From positions 302,286 to 366,285 of the forward strand of contig JAQGDQ010000220.1 of assembly GCA_030141605.1 (NCBI GenBank): 64,000 bases of DNA, given 5' to 3'. This DNA is from Tubiluchus corallicola (taxonomy: Eukaryota > Priapulida > Priapulimorpha > Priapulimorphida > Tubiluchidae). Numbering within the stretch: position 1 is the first letter of the stretch; every line of letters begins with the position of its first letter. The notes beneath the pieces were generated by a model. The model had not been told where the DNA came from, did not search any database, and was given only the letters and a program-made list of their open reading frames with translations. A program made the position numbers and the translations under genes. Below, in pieces: positions 1 to 11,308 of the stretch.

Positions 1-49
1 ACCGTTTAACTCCATATTTTATTTCATCTCTTCCCCACTTCTGCTTTAG

Positions 50-3000
50 GCACTTTGTCATACAAGTTTGTTGAAGTGAAACGGATTTACAAACTGCTAA
101 CTGGTTTTCAAGCTCTTTACGTTACTGTGTTTGCTTTAGCATTAACAGTAAACATCGGAGTAAAAATTGTCCAATCACTGGACAGCTTGGTAAATACAGC
201 CAACCGACACATCGATTTGTAAGTTAAGTTCCACTTAGGGCGTGCAGCGAAGATTCATTATTAAAACACATACATGTGCACTACAGATGTACTAATGGAC
301 AAGAATCAGGCAGCGGTTGGGTAGATCCAGCGTTCGTAGATCTGGAATTGTGCTGTTCGCGCAGTCGATTTAGACGCACATTCCGAAAGTTTTTTTAGAC
401 GCAAATTCTTTATATGTTTTTTAGACACAAATTACGATTGTTTCTTAGACACATGTTCAGATTGTTTTTTAAGACGCACATTCTAAACGTTTTTAGACGC
501 ACATTCTGTATGTTTTTTAGACGCACATTCTGTATGTTTTTAGACGTACATTCCGAATGTTTTTAGATGCACATTCCAAATGTTTTTAGACGCACATTCT
601 GTATGTTTTTTGACGCACATTCTTTATGTTTTTTAGACACACATTCTGTATGTTTTTAGACGCACATTCTGTATGTTTTTTGCACGCACATTTTGTATGT
701 TTTTAGACGTACATTCCGAATGTTTTTAGATGCACATTCCAAATGTTTTTAGATGCACATTCTGTATGTTTTTTGACGCACATTCTGAATATTTTTTAGA
801 ATGCACAATCCGGTTGTTTTTTAGACGCACATTCCAAATGTTTTTAGATGCACATTCTGTATGTTTTTTGACGCACATTCTGAATATTTTTTAGAATGCA
901 CAATCCGGTTGTTTTTTAGACGCACATTCCAAATGTTTTTAGATGCACATTCTGTATGTTTTTTGACGCACATTCTGAATATTTTTTAGAATGCACAATC
1001 CGGTTGTTTTTTAGACGCACATTCCAAATGTTTTTAGATGCACATTCTGTATGTTTTTTGACGCACATTCTGAATATTTTTTAGAATGCACAATCCGGTT
1101 GTTTTTTAGACGCACATTCCAAATGTTTTTAGATGCACATTCTGTATGTTTTTTGACGCACATTCTGAATATTTTTTAGAATGCACAATCCGGTTGTTTT
1201 TTAGACGCACATTCCAAATGTTTTTAGATGCACATTCTGTATGTTTTTTGACGCACATTCTGAATATTTTTTAGAATGCACAATCCGGTTGTTTTTTAGA
1301 CGCACATTCCAAATGTTTTTAGACGCACATTCTGTGTTTTTAAACGCACATTCTGTATGTTTTTAGACGTACATTCCGAATGTTTTTAGATGCACATTCC
1401 AAATGTTTTTAGACGCACGTTCTGTATGTTTTTTGACGCACATTCTTTATGTTTTTTAGGCACATATTCCGATTGTTTTTTAGACGTACATTCCAACCGT
1501 TTTTTAGACGCGTATTCCGAATATTTTTTACATTTTAGATGTACATTCCGATTATTTTTTTACAAATTGCTACAATCGATTGCAGTGGTCACACGGGCTA
1601 AAAGGCTCCAATAGCAAGGTTAACTGGAAAATAATTTTCTTGCAGATTTTCACAGATGAGTGACCCGGAAAAAACTAAATTTATGAGATGTCGTTTTGCA
1701 TCTAGGGATGTCCTGAATGAGCGGGTATTACCTTTTCTGCCCCAACACTAAATTTATCACATGTTACTTTATAGTTTCAAAATACGTGCATTGCAATGAA
1801 ACTTGCAGCCATTGTTATTTTTTCAATGCTAGTGGGCCTACAGCATCTTTGAATTTTCGTGATATGGTCACAAATCACTGGCAACCCAACAGAAACCCAA
1901 CTCAGTGGTGCATACTGGGCTGCACCTTCTCTGGAGCAATTTACTACTTATGTAAATTCTCTTTTGGTATGTATCGCTATAAGTTTTCAGTGAAATGTGC
2001 GTGATTATGAAGTTTAGGCACTACGCAGTAGAGGAAGCACAATCATGCCATGGTAGAAAGGTTAGATTGTGTTAAAGTTTCAAATTCCAATAAACACGTT
2101 TTCAATGCCAGCAACAAAACTGTATGTGGAACTGTGTGCTCGTGCAAGTGTTCACTTGCAGGTATACCTGACAATGAGGCGCCAAAGCCTTTACAAGATA
2201 AGTGGCCGTGCTGACAACATTTGGTCTTTACACTGAATTGATTTTTTACAGGTATATTGGTAAATAACGTGACTTGGAAACTGTTCACTGGTTGCTGCTA
2301 CAGATCTAAGGCCACCCAGCATGGCTGTAGGAAAGGCATCATTTACTTTGGCAGGGTTCTTGCTCAAGCAATGCTGGCTCCAGTGGCTTGGATATTCATT
2401 GGATTTATTGACGGCAAGTAAGCAGACAGTGTTAGTAGAAGACATAGACAGATGAACTAGACCAGACTAGATCAGACTAGGACAGATGAACAAAACTAGA
2501 CTAGGACAAACGAACTAGACCAGACAAAGATGGATTAACTAAAGCAGACTAGGACAGACTACCAGGCCGGATTAGGACAGATCAATTAGACCAGACTAGG
2601 ACAGATCAACTAAACTAGGCTAGGACAGATCAACAAGACCGGATTAGGGCAGATCAAATGGACCAGACTAGGTCAGATCAAATGGACTAGACTAGGTCAG
2701 ATCAACTAGACCCGACTAGGACAGATGAACTAGACCAGATTAGGACAGGTTAACTAGGCCAGACTAGGACAGGTCAACTAGACCAGATTAGGACAGATCA
2801 ACTAGGATTACAAATCTTGCAAATCTGCAAAAAACAACAAGAAATTACACTTACGACTTGAAGAACTCACATGACAATCCATTGGTGCATTTCTAAGTAA
2901 TTTTTTTCTGATTTTAGAATCTAAGTTTAAATGAACGTTTAGTAGAACATACATGCCTACAGGTTTTGCACAAGTCGCAGTTAAATGTACCATTAGTCTG

Positions 3001-6000
3001 AACGTCTTTCTCTGCCCATGTATTTCTAAATATTTAGAAACTACTTTCTAAAGCTTCTTTCAAAGCAATGGCGAATGTAATTATTATTGGTATTATTTCC
3101 TTATATTAATCAAATGTATATTCTTATTCAGCTAAACAATCGACGAATCAAAATAAAAAAAGATTTTTTAACAATAATACGCCTTTTCACAGTTCCAGCG
3201 ATTGACGATGATCGTGAAAAGGTTAAGTGTACCAGACAGCGCATTTGTGTTCACTGGACAATGCCTCGCAGCCCTTTGTGTTGTGATAGTAACCGTTTTC
3301 ACAGCTAGCTAGAACTTTGCCTAGTTCATTTTTTCTTGTTTCCAAGGAAGATCCTGCTAGTGAATCAATCTATGCATAGACCAATGTATAATTAAGTAAA
3401 GCCAACATAAAACAACTGAAGCTATTAAATTGATGCGGCAGACGGCTTTTTCTTTACCCACATGTCAGGTGACGGTTGTAGTTAAGATGCGTTGCTGTGG
3501 TTCACTTACCCTTTGATCTGCAGCAACTGCACGAGCGCACAACGAAACTGTGAGAAGGCTTATTGTAATTACAAAGTGTACATTGACTGAAGCTCGCTTT
3601 TCCACTTATCTGCCTGATGGTATTAATTTTCCATGTTACAGAGCCTAAATAATCATGTACGAAAGTTGAATACAATAAATAGAACCGACAATACTATTAT
3701 TATTAATTTGTCATCATTATGAATTTTTCAGGTATTACGTTTGCATGCGTTCGTCACAGCCCTGCAATGAATCCGCCCCAGATCATGATATTTTATTCGG
3801 AGAATCACAAATTATAGGTTGGATTGGACTGCTCTTCGCACTGGCTGTTGCCCTATCGGGTATTTTGCTTACAAGTTTATTATACAAGAGCATTTTTGGG
3901 TTACTCGCTTGCCCTGTAACGTTCTCGCAATCTCGTTCTCGCTGCCGCTGCTCATGTAATAAGTTTTTAGCTAGTTTGTATATGTGACGTCAAAATATAG
4001 CATTGTTTGTATTCTATATTTTTATGTAAAGCAGATTCTGAGGCGACGCTCAATGGTATTTTAAATAACATGTTCACAAAGTCGATTCCTTGGCAATGCT
4101 AAACGGTGTTCTAGATGACATATCCAGACAAATAGGCAGAAAAAAACTTAATAAGCGAATAACCCGATGCTTCACATTCCAGACTAGTTGTTGCGAACGA
4201 ATTCGCAAGTAGGACTATACGGAATACAGAGTAAGGCGGGAGGATAAAGAAAAGTGTAGGTGAAGAAAGAACAATGGCGTAAACACGTTTTTTGTATTTT
4301 TGGGGTGCTGACAAGCCACTGTCATAGCAGTGTCTAGTTTTTTGCTGAATCACTGCTGTGTTTACCAGTCTTGAGGGCAGATTTCTTTTATTTTAGATTT
4401 CTGCCTTCCCAGTGTCTACAATAGATGTAATGGGCATAGGATGACGATTTTTTTTAGTAGATCGGAGAAGTCGAATAGTGAATCTGTTTCAACAAAAAGA
4501 TCAGATGAATATTAAAGCGTTTTTATAGTGCCATATATGTTATCAGCCGTTGTTGTTGTTGTTAATAACGGTAAGACAATTAAAGAATAATGCACAGAAA
4601 GAATAGAGAAAAGTCTGTGCGTTACACTAGTTTCATTTTACGACATCTTAACTGCGTATAGCTTTTTACCGCCTATAACATTATTGTATTAATGTTGTTT
4701 TTCTCACAGCTTAATAGCCAAAAATACTTTATTTCAGTCATGTTAGCACAGAGGTGCATGGACAGGTTCACGTACCACCAGCAAATGTTTGTGCAAAAGT
4801 ACAGAGATAAAGAGAGCGAACAGTTCAAAGAAGCAGCAGAGGTAAATACTCAATTTAGTGCTAAAGATATTAAATTAAATTCATTACCATATCAGTGACG
4901 AATGTCAGAAAACAGGAAAAAACAGAAAAAGAAAAACTGCAAAAGAAAGAACGAATGAAAACACGCACGAGAGAAAAAAATAAAAGATTAAAAAGAAAAC
5001 AGAAAAAATAAAAGCAGGAGAGAATAAAAAAGAAAGAGAAAAAATGAAAAAAGACAATAGAAAGAGGAAGAAGAGACACATAGAGATAGACGTCTAGTAC
5101 AACAAATCTTTTTTCATGTCACAAATATAGTCCTGACTATTTCTGTCCTGGTGACCAAAGTCGTGTTACACTTTTAGCAAAATACAAAACGAACGCATAC
5201 TCGATCCTCTTAATCTCTCTCTTACCTTATACCAAGACCATGTCCACTTGTACCTCTGTTTACACTAAATAATCTGCACTGTAGATTTATGGACTTATTT
5301 TGTCTCCATGTCGTTAGAAACAAACTGTTGGTGTCCCCACATGCAAAGAAAGTGCTTGATCAGGGCTGTGGTGCACCAGCAGAGAGTGGGGAAACCACAC
5401 GAGACGGGTGCATATTCTGATTACATTAGAAATCCAGGTTCTGTGACCATATCCTATATAACCACAGATGGGGTTGGGGTATAGGGAGATGGTCGCAGAA
5501 AGTACATAACAAGTAATCATCTCCCTAGCCGTGTGAATGTTTTCGTTAAATCTGGACCTAAAAACATGCTCCGAGGAAAGTACGCTACCCTTAGTGGCCT
5601 CTCTCTCTCTTTGACTGTGTGACCTAAGTACACTAAGAGGAAACAGCACTACCTGTAGTGGTCTGTCTAGCTGTTTATATTAGGTCCGAATCTACAAAGT
5701 ACACTACGAGGAAGCTACATTACCCGTAGTGGTTTCTCTTTCTGGCTGTGTGACTGTTAGGTCCAGATCTAAAAAGTACATTATGAGGATACTACCCGTA
5801 GTGGTCTCTTTGGGCTATATGACTGTTTACACTTGATCGGGATCAAAAAAGTACATTACTTGTAGACAATTTAATGCCTAGTGTAAATAGGGTTATAATG
5901 GTTTTCTAAATTCTTTCCGAGAAGGTTTTACTACTTTTTACTACTAAGACCATATGAACGGTTGCATAGTTGTAGGTCTACATAAAACTTTTGTGCAAAT

Positions 6001-7603
6001 GCTTTAGTTTTTTGTCCATTTTGAAGCAAAAAGCAGAAGAGATGGCAAAGGCAAACATCGACAGCTTCTTCAACAAGAGCAGAAGAACAAAACTTGACTG
6101 GGATCACATATCCGTCGTGCCACTGTTAGAGCTGAGCGATTACGAAGAAGAGGTGCCAAGACGAATGAAAAGGAAAGTCGGGCGGAAAGTCATGGCGATA
6201 ATGCCGGGCGTGATAAAAAATCTCGGTATGTGTCGAACAAACTTCATAATTAAAATGATACTATAGGAGATTGTAGCTGTAGGTAAAATATTTAATATAA
6301 TATTTAATGCTGGAATGTGATAGTGCCTGAATTGTCTGTGTGTGTCTTATAATCTAGAACCTAAAAAGGCATAAAATCAAAAAGTCATTTCACAGTTTTG
6401 TTGTGTGTCACGCGCAGTTGCTGTAGGTCAAAGATTAAGTGTATCACAGCAACGCATCTTAACTACAACCGTCACGTGACATGTATGTAAAGCAAAACCG
6501 TCCTCAGCATCAGTTCAGTGATTTCAATTGTTTTACGTAGACTTTACTTAATTATACATTAGTCTCTGCATATATTTACTAGCAGGATCTTGCTTGGGAA
6601 CAAGAAAAAATGAATTAAGTAAGTAAGGTTCTAGCTCTAGCTGTTAGAATTGTTACTATTACGATAGCATGGGCTGCGAGGCGTTGTCACCTGTACACAA
6701 ATACGTTGTCTGGTACACTTAACCGTAGACTTTTTCATCACCAATTGCTGAAACTGTGAAAAGATTTATTGTCTGCTTTGTCTGGGTTTTATAACCTAGA
6801 ACCTAAAAAAAATATCATTCAATCTGCCTAAAATGTGCTTTTAAAGTTGTTCTTATATTTCTCCATTCTCTTTCTGTTACCTAAGTTGTTTAGAAATATT
6901 AACATAAATGTTTGCATGAGTAACTGATTATTTTTAAATTAAAAACTGAAGTAATGGGTAATGGAAAGCATATCTTGTACATGAGAACATAGAAGCAGGC
7001 ATTGGGTATGTTAATGAACAGTGAGCTACTTTGGCAGCTGGGCCAGATTATGACCTCATGGGGCACCTATAACCTATTCCCGGGTCTCCATTTTAAAAGT
7101 TGAAATTTTATTTTAAATTGAATGAATTATTCGGGAATGAAAAGTATAAAAAATATTATATTCATTTTACAAAAAAGTTATGTTTGAAAGTCTTTTGAAA
7201 AGGCCCTCAAACTTGAAGAGTCCTAGATTGCACCCTATACTAGCCTAAGGGATAATTCGGTCCTCTTCTGTAGCCAGCACAGTGTTACCAATTGCTGAGA
7301 TCGTTGTTTTTCATTGTTTTTTCAGCTAAGCCTCCACAGAGTGAACCTTGTTTTACACCCCTCCACAAATGGGCGCTTAAGGAGCGAGATCGCAAGAGAG
7401 CTGAAGAAGAAGCAGAAGAAAACATCCGTCTCCTCTCCGGCGAAGAGGCGCTAGGAGACAGACTTGACACAAAAGAAAATAACAATATCACTGCGGCGGG
7501 AACGACGGACTCCAACATGGTCTATCCAATAATGTTTGCTCCAGGCATGGGAGGAAACAGTGGTCCAAATGTTGGCTTCGCCATGCCACTAAAACCAATG
7601 TAA
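50..7603 (+). CDS. CALHM-like (calcium homeostasis modulator) channel gene, 5' end outside window
   Basis: Partial gene; proposed exons 50-218, 1809-1966, 2252-2417, 3732-3874, 4738-4841, 6027-6225 and 7326-7603 (TAA). Phases agree at every junction, giving about 404 residues without an initiator Met. CALHM proteins form large-pore ATP/ion channels in the plasma membrane. The family is recognised from exon 2252-2417 (VTWKLFTGCC, then a transmembrane stretch ending in WIFIGFIDGK), exon 3732-3874 (two extracellular cysteines in VCMRSSQPC, then SQIIGWIGLLFALAV) and exons 4738/6027 (FKEAAE joined to QKAEEMAKANIDSFF, like the family's C-terminal helix). The last exon is charged, then Gly/Pro/Met-rich, without recognisable domain. 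The usual N-terminal CPC motif is not seen; only FHCYF occurs at the 218/1809 junction. The first two exons and the weak donor at 3875 (GTTTAT) are the least certain parts. An AATAAA lies at 7904-7909. Confidence 0.72.
350..1590. repeat. Satellite of 22-24 bp units with a 95 bp higher-order repeat
   Basis: Tandem units of the form TTTTTAGACGCACATTCTG with variants. Between about 781 and 1350 four variant units form a 95 bp block: the phrase CATTCTGAAT recurs at 781, 876, 971, 1066, 1161 and 1256. The outer copies are more diverged, as expected when the centre was homogenised recently. It lies between the first two proposed CALHM-like exons. Open frames crossing it are repeat artefacts. Confidence 0.95.
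2435..2803. repeat. Minisatellite, about 25 bp unit
   Basis: About 14 degenerate copies of a unit like ACTAGACCAGACTAGGACAG followed by ATCAA. The array starts about 20 bp after the splice donor of the CALHM-like exon ending at 2417, so it sits inside the intron. Nothing in it is coding. Confidence 0.92.
3180..3560. mobile_element. MITE family B, copy 1 (TA target, GCCTTTTCACAGTT termini)
   Basis: About 380 bp bounded by GCCTTTTCACAGTTCC on the left and its approximate inverse, AACTGTGAGAAGGC, on the right, next to TA dinucleotides. Conserved internal phrases include GATCGTGAAAAGGTTAAGTG and GACGGTTGTAGTTAAGATGC. Related copies lie at 6383-6765, 24498-24863, 49001-49284 and 49680-50035. The TA target and short termini suggest a non-autonomous Tc1/mariner-type element; no transposase is present. 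Confidence 0.75.
5500..5870. repeat. Degenerate tandem repeat, about 80-100 bp unit
   Basis: Four diverged copies share AAGTACATTA.GAGGA, CTACCCGTAGTGGTCTCT and GGCTGTGTGACTGTTAGGTC. It lies in the CALHM-like intron between the exons ending at 4841 and starting at 6027. No coding potential is apparent. Confidence 0.75.
6383..6765. mobile_element. MITE family B, copy 2
   Basis: Inverted relative to the copy at 3180: it opens with TTTCACAGTTTTGTTGTG and closes with TTGCTGAAACTGTGAAAAG. It shares the internal phrases CAACGCATCTTAACTACAACC and AACAAGAAAAAATGAA. It lies in the last CALHM-like intron. Confidence 0.72.
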
Positions 7604-8191
7604 TGAAGGCAAATGTGAAAGACTGAAAGTTCAATGTGAAAACGTAGTAATGCAACAGTGTATACAGCATCAAAGATAGCTTTGTTAAAACAACTAAAAA
7701 GTTCTAACACTAAAAAGGTAGTTAGCCAGCTCACACAGGTGGATACCATATCACACCATGGAAAGGATGGACAGTGAAGGAGTGTAAGAGGATCATGTGT
7801 AGATACCTCTTTTAAGGCCATTTCAAGATCATGTCATGCAATTTTGAATCTCATATATAGGATATATATAGAAAGAAATGAATGCAAAATATTTTTGTAC
7901 AAAAATAAACATGTACAGATTTTATTTTATTAAAACCCAATGTTTTCAGTTTTTCTTCTCATGTAATACACACGAGATATGTACACCTACATGCTGTCAG
8001 TTAAGTATCTGAAAATATTTTTGAATTAATTTCAATTTCTCAAAATATCTGCTTGTTTTTGTTTAAGTTAGGTGTCTGTTTATAATGTATAAAAGAATAA
8101 TGGACCATGGTAAATATTTTTTAAAAAAAGAAAATTGTGCAACAGTAATAATTATAATGTCTACAGAACATTAAACATTGAAGATAAGCCT

Positions 8192-8463
8192 AACAGCGCA
8201 TTCAGACTAGCAAGTTTTCTCGCCAAATTAAGTAACTTTCAAGCATGTTGAGACTACAGAGCAAACTTGCTGTTAGTTACTCTGTGACAGTAAGCACGAG
8301 TTAACACTCACTACTTTATTCACTGCGAGAAGTATAGGGAGAAACATGCTGAGGTGTTCACACTAGACAGTAAATCACTCGCAGTAACTATTAGACAGTT
8401 TGCAATAACTTGCTGACAGTAACTCGCAAAGCAGTTCACACTTGCGAGTCTAAACATGCTGTA
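8192..8463. mobile_element. MITE family D, copy 1 (GTTCAGA/TCTGAAC termini)
   Basis: Opens with TAACAGCGCATTCAGACTAG and closes with GAGTCTAAACATGCTGTAA, near-inverse termini at TA. The interior is full of AGTAACTCGC/GCGAGTTTT-like phrases. Related copies occur at 26873-26999 (truncated) and 30991-31304, the latter with clean termini. Confidence 0.72.
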
Positions 8464-9091
8464 ATGGTTCAAGTTCTTTTAGCTAACCTTGACAACACGA
8501 ACTTTGAATGGGAAAGAAATCAGTTCCTGTTAAATTAAAAAAATGACAGAAATCTCAAAATAGTTTCGTTGTTCTGAAAATCACAGCACTTGCATTCAAC
8601 CTTTGGTATCTAAATCATACATATAATACTACATTGAGAGAATTCAAATGGCAAACCCCAAGTAATATATTAAAAAGACAAAAAGATGATGGTATAAAAT
8701 TCAACAATGCATTCATTTACATAAACAATGTTTCACAATATTTGGTATTTTACATTATTACAGAAACCTACTGAATTCTATCGCAATGGTAGCATTTAAA
8801 ACTAGATTTCTAGGTGAAAATCGTTTTTGTTACACCAATCATATTTCAGCAATTAGCATCCGACTGAGCGAATGTATTGGACTAATACTTTTCCACAATT
8901 TCACATTGTCAGCCAACAGTTAATGCTGATTTTACCAGTAAGGAATTCACACTGTCACATTTTATTCAACTATATGACTTGCTGTCTATGGAAGAAGTTG
9001 ACAGTTGCTTGCTGATATTGGAAGAAAAACACAAAGGTCTTTGTCAAACTTTGCACTCCATAGACTTTAACGTTAGACATTTTGTTTAAAT

Positions 9092-10378
9092 TTAAAGGAA
9101 AACCAGATGATTGATTGGACTCAATCTCGTTTTAATTTACAGTCCAAAATATATATTTTCTTGCCTAAAACAGTTAGCAAATGTTTCTTATATTTGAATA
9201 ATTAGCTTGAAAAGTTTATTAACGGCAACCAAACACAACTATCGCTTATGTACGTACATTTCCTTCTAGCGATATTCCACTTAAGATAATCACTGGTAGT
9301 TGTATTTCAACAGGTATTTTTCATAAAGTTGATAATTTCTCCCTTCTTGTCATTACGTATACTTTTTCTTCTAGCAATATTCCACTTAAGATAGGTTATA
9401 ATGTGTTTTCTGGTCATTTACTTAGGTATGCCAGGTTTATGTTCAAGTAAGGAAGAATTTTTGGTTAGATCAGCTAAGTTGTATGAAATTATGTCAAATA
9501 GCGGTTACTCTATGACGAGTCGTCGTCAATCTTGTGAAAACGTTTTTCAAGTTGCCATTTTCTTTTATTTAAGTTTGGTTGGTATTCGGTTAAGCAAGTG
9601 GCCACTGCCTTGACGTGATTTTGGTTATGAGAAACTTGTCTAGCCTTTTGTCGCTTTGTGGTCATGTTGTAGGGATCCCTTCTCTTGTTTGTCATTGATG
9701 CAGTTGGTTTACGTTGATGTTCTGTGTGTGCTTTGTATTATGTTATGACTGTAGTTATTACTGTAACACCTAAGTCTGGGCAGTAAATGTGATTGGGACC
9801 CTGCCGGGAGAGTTTAAAGACAGTGACTAGGGACTGAAATTTGAATTTTTCCCGGGGACTCACCCCTTTCCTTTGGTGGTAATTTTGTATGTGTGTGCCA
9901 TTGTAGATTGTATGGTTTGTCTTTTTTTGTTGTTTGTGTGTGGTGCTGATGTCATTTGAGTTTAATAACGTCATAAACTAAACACAGTTTGTGCAATGGT
10001 AGGCATCTTTCCTGCATGTCAACCATGTTTGTGTAAGCAAGATTGCTATAAGATGTGATGTGACATCACGAAATTGAGCTCTATGTGACACTGACATTGC
10101 AAACGAAAACACTGCAATTCATGATCATGTTTATCACAGTACTGCTCCTATTTGTTGGCCACGCGAATGTGACAAAAAGGTGCTATTGCCAGCCTTAGTG
10201 GATTCGCTGAATTGAGCATAGCTTTGAAAGTTTAGCAAAATTTAACTATCCGAGATAATTATTACTTAATCTAAACTTTGATTTAAAAAACGCTATTGTA
10301 GTTTTCAATATTTTAGAGGATGCTTTACTTTGAACTAATGTCTATGCTATTGTTTGGTTTTCCTTTAACGTTAAACAT
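9092..10378. mobile_element. Family E repeat, copy 1, split by a nested insertion
   Basis: Termini TTAAAGGAAAACCAG and GGTTTTCCTTTAA are inverse of each other. The outer parts align with 19549-20100, but this copy is interrupted at about 9252-9968. A roughly 25 bp phrase containing CATTTTGTTTAAATTT occurs on both flanks (about 9069-9093 and 10377-10400), which may be a long target duplication or local duplication. No transposase is visible. Confidence 0.7.
9252..9968. mobile_element. About 710 bp insertion nested in family E repeat; class unknown
   Basis: Comparison with the uninterrupted copy (19549-20100) shows that ATCGCTTACGTCACAAAC is split here, with ACGT on both sides of the insert. 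The insert contains two copies of TTCTAGC.ATATTCCACTTAAG near its left end, and a region read on the minus strand as GGTGAGTCCCCGGGAAAAAT. There is no convincing protein. It could be a solo LTR or a piece of a larger retroelement. Confidence 0.55.
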
Positions 10379-10436
10379 TTTGTTTAAATTTAACATATCA
10401 CAGATATGAAAGTATATGTATATTATCAATGTACAG

Positions 10437-10650
10437 CTTTAAAAAAATAAACATCTTTCTTGCATGGTAATTAACAACAAATGTTTTTAATGTATTTACA
10501 AGTCTAAAAACGTTTTTCATCTCTCTTTCTTCAGAAAACACATCAGAAAATAATTAGTTGCAGGGTCAACAGAAGAAAAACGTTTCTAGACTTGTAAATA
10601 CACCAATAAACATTTGTTGGTAATTGCCGTACAAGAGAGATGTTTGTTAA
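10437..10650. mobile_element. Foldback element with about 70 bp inverted arms
   Basis: Left arm at about 10437-10517 (CTTTAA, AACATCTTTCTTGCATGG, then GTATTTACAAGTCTAAAAAC) and right arm at about 10575-10650 (the inverse, with scattered mismatches), around a loop of about 57 bp. It looks like a non-autonomous foldback transposon; the transcript could form a hairpin. Confidence 0.75.
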
Positions 10651-11308
10651 AGTTCTACCGAAATTTTGTACCCAAAAGAACTTGTTCATTACCAATGTAC
10701 GCTTAAGAAAGAAAAGCAACTGAATTTAAACTATTTTACTTCAGAAAAATTCATTAGAACTGCGACAAATTCATTTGCGTGCAGCATAATAACAGGGCAT
10801 AAATGTAAAAATAAATGTTAAACATAAAAATATTGATAAAAATGCAACCCGTTACTCTTCTAAATGTATTTTTAACAACCATCTTTTGATTGAGAATCCA
10901 GAACTTTATCGTTAATCAGTTTTTTCTCCTCTTAATAAAACTAAATGAGTAAAGACTCAAAGGACTTTTAGTTCACCTTACTACAGTCTCCTATTTATCC
11001 CACAGATGGAAGATGGATGCGTAGCAGAAAGTCAACTAAGGCACCTCTGTTGGTTCACTGCCTCATCTTGACCCGCCATCACTCATCTTATAATAAGCTT
11101 TGTTTCACTCTATCACAACATAAAAGTGTGCCATCGAATGCCAGATGTTGGCTTGCAATGTTTCAGCTTGTACAAACAAGACATTTTATAGTAGTAGATT
11201 AAAAGTACCGAATCCTTATGTGATGTCGCTCATGTGAGGAAACATTTTTTGTCTCCCTTTCATTAACAATGGAAAGACAATAACGGCATATACCTTAACC
11301 TGTTAATG

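Larger units (their letters stand above)
7604..11308. other. Spacer between convergent CALHM-like and HELQ genes
   Basis: No exon that I can support. It holds the CALHM-like 3' untranslated region with AATAAA at 7904, a family D MITE (8192-8463), a family E repeat interrupted by a nested insertion (9092-10378) and a foldback element (10437-10650). About 10650-11308 is unique-looking AT-rich DNA containing the HELQ 3' end. Confidence 0.6.

Noticed and set aside
350-1590. Regular short repeats resembling a CRISPR array
   Set aside because: Units abut without unique spacers, vary in sequence and form a higher-order satellite; the context is an animal intron with no cas genes.
1390-1614. 74-residue phenylalanine/cysteine-rich frame
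   Set aside because: It is a translation of the satellite repeat.
4870-5079. Phenylalanine/serine-rich minus-strand frame
   Set aside because: Opposite strand of an A/G-rich intronic tract just after a CALHM-like exon.
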